64,000 bases of DNA from Membranipora membranacea (taxonomy: Eukaryota > Bryozoa > Gymnolaemata > Cheilostomatida > Membraniporidae). Below the pieces are notes generated by a model, which saw only the letters and a list, made by a program, of their open reading frames with translations, searched no databases and had not been told where the DNA came from. Below, piece by piece: positions 61,525-64,000 of the stretch. Each line of letters opens with the position of its first letter. Position 1 is the first letter of the stretch. The stretch covers positions 25,541,681-25,605,680 of the forward strand of contig OU612071.1 in the NCBI GenBank assembly GCA_914767715.1, in the 5' to 3' direction. A program made the position numbers and the translations under genes.

Positions 61525-62086
61525 ACAATGGATCGCAGATACATTTGATATGAGGTCCTTTCGATTAATGTAAGGTTCAATGATTGCATAGACCAAGGGT
61601 ATATTGTGGCAGCATTGTTCAAGGATTGTAAAAGTTAATCCTAGCGCGAAAAATTTTTTGGGGCGTTTTCTGGTCATTTGAGGCACCCTGGAGTTTTGTA
61701 AGCATTTTTAAGCATTTTGCAAATTTTTGTACTCATTTTGGAAAAATTAGGTTGGCAAGTCTGCAGATCACGAGAGTCAGTATGCAGATTGTATAGAAAA
61801 CATAAGTGATTATTTTGTGTGCTGTGCCTATGCAAATGCAAGACAAGTCGTCGCTAAAACTGATTCAATAACCATGGATTTAGTGCTAACTTTTAAGAGC
61901 CCACTCATGATGGTCATTAAAATCTGTTGCTAACGACTGAATTGAATCAGTTGCTACCTTCTAAGTGGGTAAGTTTTCAATAGCAGTCACTATGGTTATT
62001 GATTAATCTTATATAAATTACTATCTAACGACAGATTAATAGGACGTTCGGTCGTTCGGCTGGTCGGCAAACTGTAGCTACCTTAC
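61525..62086. other. No gene recognised
   Basis: Its last 50 bases match the complement of 45320-45370, the left flank of the paralogous insertion site. Confidence 0.4.
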
Positions 62087-62499
62087 TTTTTCGATGTGTT
62101 TTTTTTCAATTTTGTGTGGGTATCTATCTATATATATATCTATGTTGTTGTTTGCTTTTATATTGCCATCTATCTATGTTAGCTTTCTTCTGGCAAGGCT
62201 TAGTTATTAATTATCTATGAGCATGGTGTGGCCTAGGGAATAAAAGGTATAGCAGTAAATTCTTGTGTATGCTGATGTCCTTGTGTTGATTTGAGCTGCA
62301 AGTAGAAGGCCACTTACTTTCCTCTACCAGTCTACTCAAGGATTTAAAACCCTTCTGGGGCTTTAAATCCTAGGTCTACTTCTTCAACTTGCCAGAAGAA
62401 AACTAACATAGATAGATGGCCATAGAAAAGCAAACAACAACATAGATATATATATAGATAGATACCCACACAAAATTGAAAAAAAAACACATCGAAAAA
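62087..62499. mobile_element. 413-bp foldback element
   Basis: Arms of about 111 nt (62087-62197 and 62388-62499) are near-perfect inverted copies, starting TTTTTCGATGTG and including GTGTGGGTATC and a TATC repeat. The flanks are contiguous, in reverse complement, at 45277-45345, so the element is an insertion relative to that copy. The exact target duplication is obscured by an A/T run. Confidence 0.75.
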
Positions 62500-62734
62500 G
62501 GATCATGAGATTACATTGATGGTTCCCCCCTATCTCTTTCACTCATCTCCCACCCCCACCCACTGACAAAAATCACAGGCTATATCAAAGTCACGTGGCC
62601 TTATGCTGCCAATGGTGATATAAGTCACATATCCCATAACACACAGGAACATTATCCAATAGAATCTCTCCCCTTAATCTATCAACATTCATTAACTCTA
62701 GAGGTATACCTCTTATGAGCTGTATATTCGGAAG

Positions 62735-63440
62735 CGCGACAACTTGGCCCGAGCCAAACTTGGCCCGAGCCAAACTTGGCCCGAGCCAAACTTGGCCCGA
62801 GCCAAACTTGGCCCGAGCCAAACTTGGCCCGAGCCAAACTTGGCCCCAAATATATAACTTAGCCCGATGCAATGAAACTTGGCCCCAATTAATAAAGCTT
62901 GGCCCCAATTAGTAAAACTTGGCCCCATGCAATGAAAATTGGCCCCAATTAGTAAAACTTGGCCCCAAGTACTGAAACTTGGCCCCAATTAGTAAAACTT
63001 GGCCCCAAATATAAAACTTGGCCCCAAGTACTGGAACTTGGCCCCATGTACTGAAACATGGCCCCAATTAATAAAACTTGGCCCCAAATATAAAACTTGG
63101 CCCGATGCAATGAAACCTGGCCCCAATGCAGTGAAACTTGGCCCCAATTAGTAAAACTTGGCCCCAATTAGTAAAACTTGGCCCCAAGTACTGGAACTTG
63201 GCCCAAATTAGTAAAACTTGGCCCCAAATATAAAACTTGACCCCATGTACTGAAACTTGGCCCCAATTAGTAAAACTTGGCCCCAAGTACTGGAACTTGG
63301 CCCAAATTAGTAAAACTTGGCCCCAAATATAAAACTTGACCCCATGTACTGAAACTTGGCCCCAATTAGTAAAACTTGGCCCCAATTAGTAAAACTTGGC
63401 CCCAAGTACTGGAACTTGGCCCCATGTACTGAAACTTGGA
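62735..63440 (+). repeat. ACTTGGCCC minisatellite, 16-bp then about 20-bp units
   Basis: Seven near-identical 16-bp units (CTTGGCCCGAGCCAAA, itself nearly palindromic) are followed by about 30 units of 19-20 bp. These are of four types, with AATTAGT, AAGTACTG, ATGTACTG or AAATAT between TTGGCCCC cores. Long open frames on both strands are translations of the repeat. Confidence 0.9.
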
Positions 63441-64000
63441 AGAGCGGAGAGCCTCCACAAGATTGGAAGGATGCTCAGCTTATAACCCTGTTTAAGAAAG
63501 GTGATCAACGTCTCTGTGGGAAATGCGAGCTTTTATGCAGAGGACCTACTCCCAGAGGCACAATGTGGATTTTGTGCAGGCGAAGACACTGTAGATATGA
63601 TATTCTTCCTGAAGCAAATTCAAGAAGATTGTGTTGAGCCGAGGATGTAATGGTGTTTTGACTTTTGGCTTTGACAATGTGAACAGAAATGCCTTGTGGG
63701 CTATTCTAGAGAAACTTGGTTGTCCAATTTCAATTCACCAATTTCACCAATCTTGTGTCGGCCCTACACAAAGGAGTGAATACATCAGTCAGCAGGTGAA
63801 AGGGCTTTGGTACGTGAACTTATATTTGCAGATGATACTCCAGTTGTTGCTCAAGACCATGCAGATGCATAGGAAACTATATCTGGTTTTGCCCAGTCAG
63901 CCAAACAGTTTGGGTAAAAGATTAGCATAAAAAAGACTGAGGTGATGTACCAACCTTCACCGGGCTTATCTGACGCAGGAAATGACATCCATATTGATGG
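63437..64000 (+). pseudogene. LINE reverse transcriptase, frameshifted, runs off the window
   Basis: In order it encodes GEPPQDWKDAQLITLFKKGD (RT block 1), NVNRNALWAILEKLGCP, then in another frame ELIFADDTPVVAQDHADA with the catalytic FADD box, then SIKKTEVMYQP. At least two frameshifts and two internal stops are present, and the segment between the VNR block and FADD is shortened. The motifs are typical of animal non-LTR retrotransposons. Its 5' part is missing: the minisatellite abuts it directly. Confidence 0.85.

Noticed and set aside
62591-63385. Open frames with WLGPSLARAKFG-type repeats
   Set aside because: Translations of the ACTTGGCCC minisatellite on both strands.
62735-63440. CRISPR array
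   Set aside because: Repeats are contiguous with no unique spacers, in eukaryotic DNA, with no cas genes; it is a minisatellite. The same applies to the 33-kb and 37-kb arrays.

Overview
The window is nuclear DNA of an invertebrate animal. Protein-coding genes have short GT-AG introns, the background is AT-rich, and there are no bacterial operons. One gene is an ortholog of the animal ciliary coiled-coil protein CCDC180. Another combines a nucleotidyltransferase-like domain with TPRs, an architecture I associate with expanded families in sponges and cnidarians. A sponge is my best guess, but nothing here proves it.

There are two convincing host genes. A CCDC180-like gene lies at 13103-23154 (+). 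I trace 20 exons that stay in one frame for 845 codons if two downstream splice acceptors are used; the upstream acceptors would include in-frame TAA codons. A nucleotidyltransferase/TPR gene lies at 27592-31138 (-), with a small ATG exon and a 3.2 kb second exon. A third, decayed four-exon gene lies at 52240-55858 (-). A tRNA-Arg(TCG) sits inside a CCDC180 intron, and other tRNA-like sequences are broken or are SINE heads.

Most of the rest is mobile DNA, often nested and often dateable from target-site duplications and paralogous empty sites. 1-12.4 kb: a 3.4 kb duplicated segment carrying a frameshifted AP2M1 fragment, then a 9.5 kb foldback-type Mutator-like element (MULE) with a broken six-exon transposase. 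24-27 kb: tRNA-derived SINE and palindromes. 32.6-37.9 kb: a Harbinger derivative beside a 4.4 kb foldback element, which contains a 1.7 kb element, which contains two SINEs. 38.6-45.3 kb: LINE remnants, the second copy of the 3 kb duplication, an inverted piece of it, and a GGGGA/GGGAA satellite. 48.2-52.0 kb: a hAT-like element with a smaller hAT inside. 56.4-61.5 kb: a tandem duplication whose second unit carries a 2.3 kb insertion. 62-64 kb: a foldback element, a minisatellite and a LINE reverse transcriptase cut by the window edge.

The most unusual pattern is shared by otherwise unrelated elements. Their inverted termini are arrays of short cores spaced almost exactly 16 bp apart (some steps 14). 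I see this with four different core sequences, which suggests one architectural class of foldback element in this genome.
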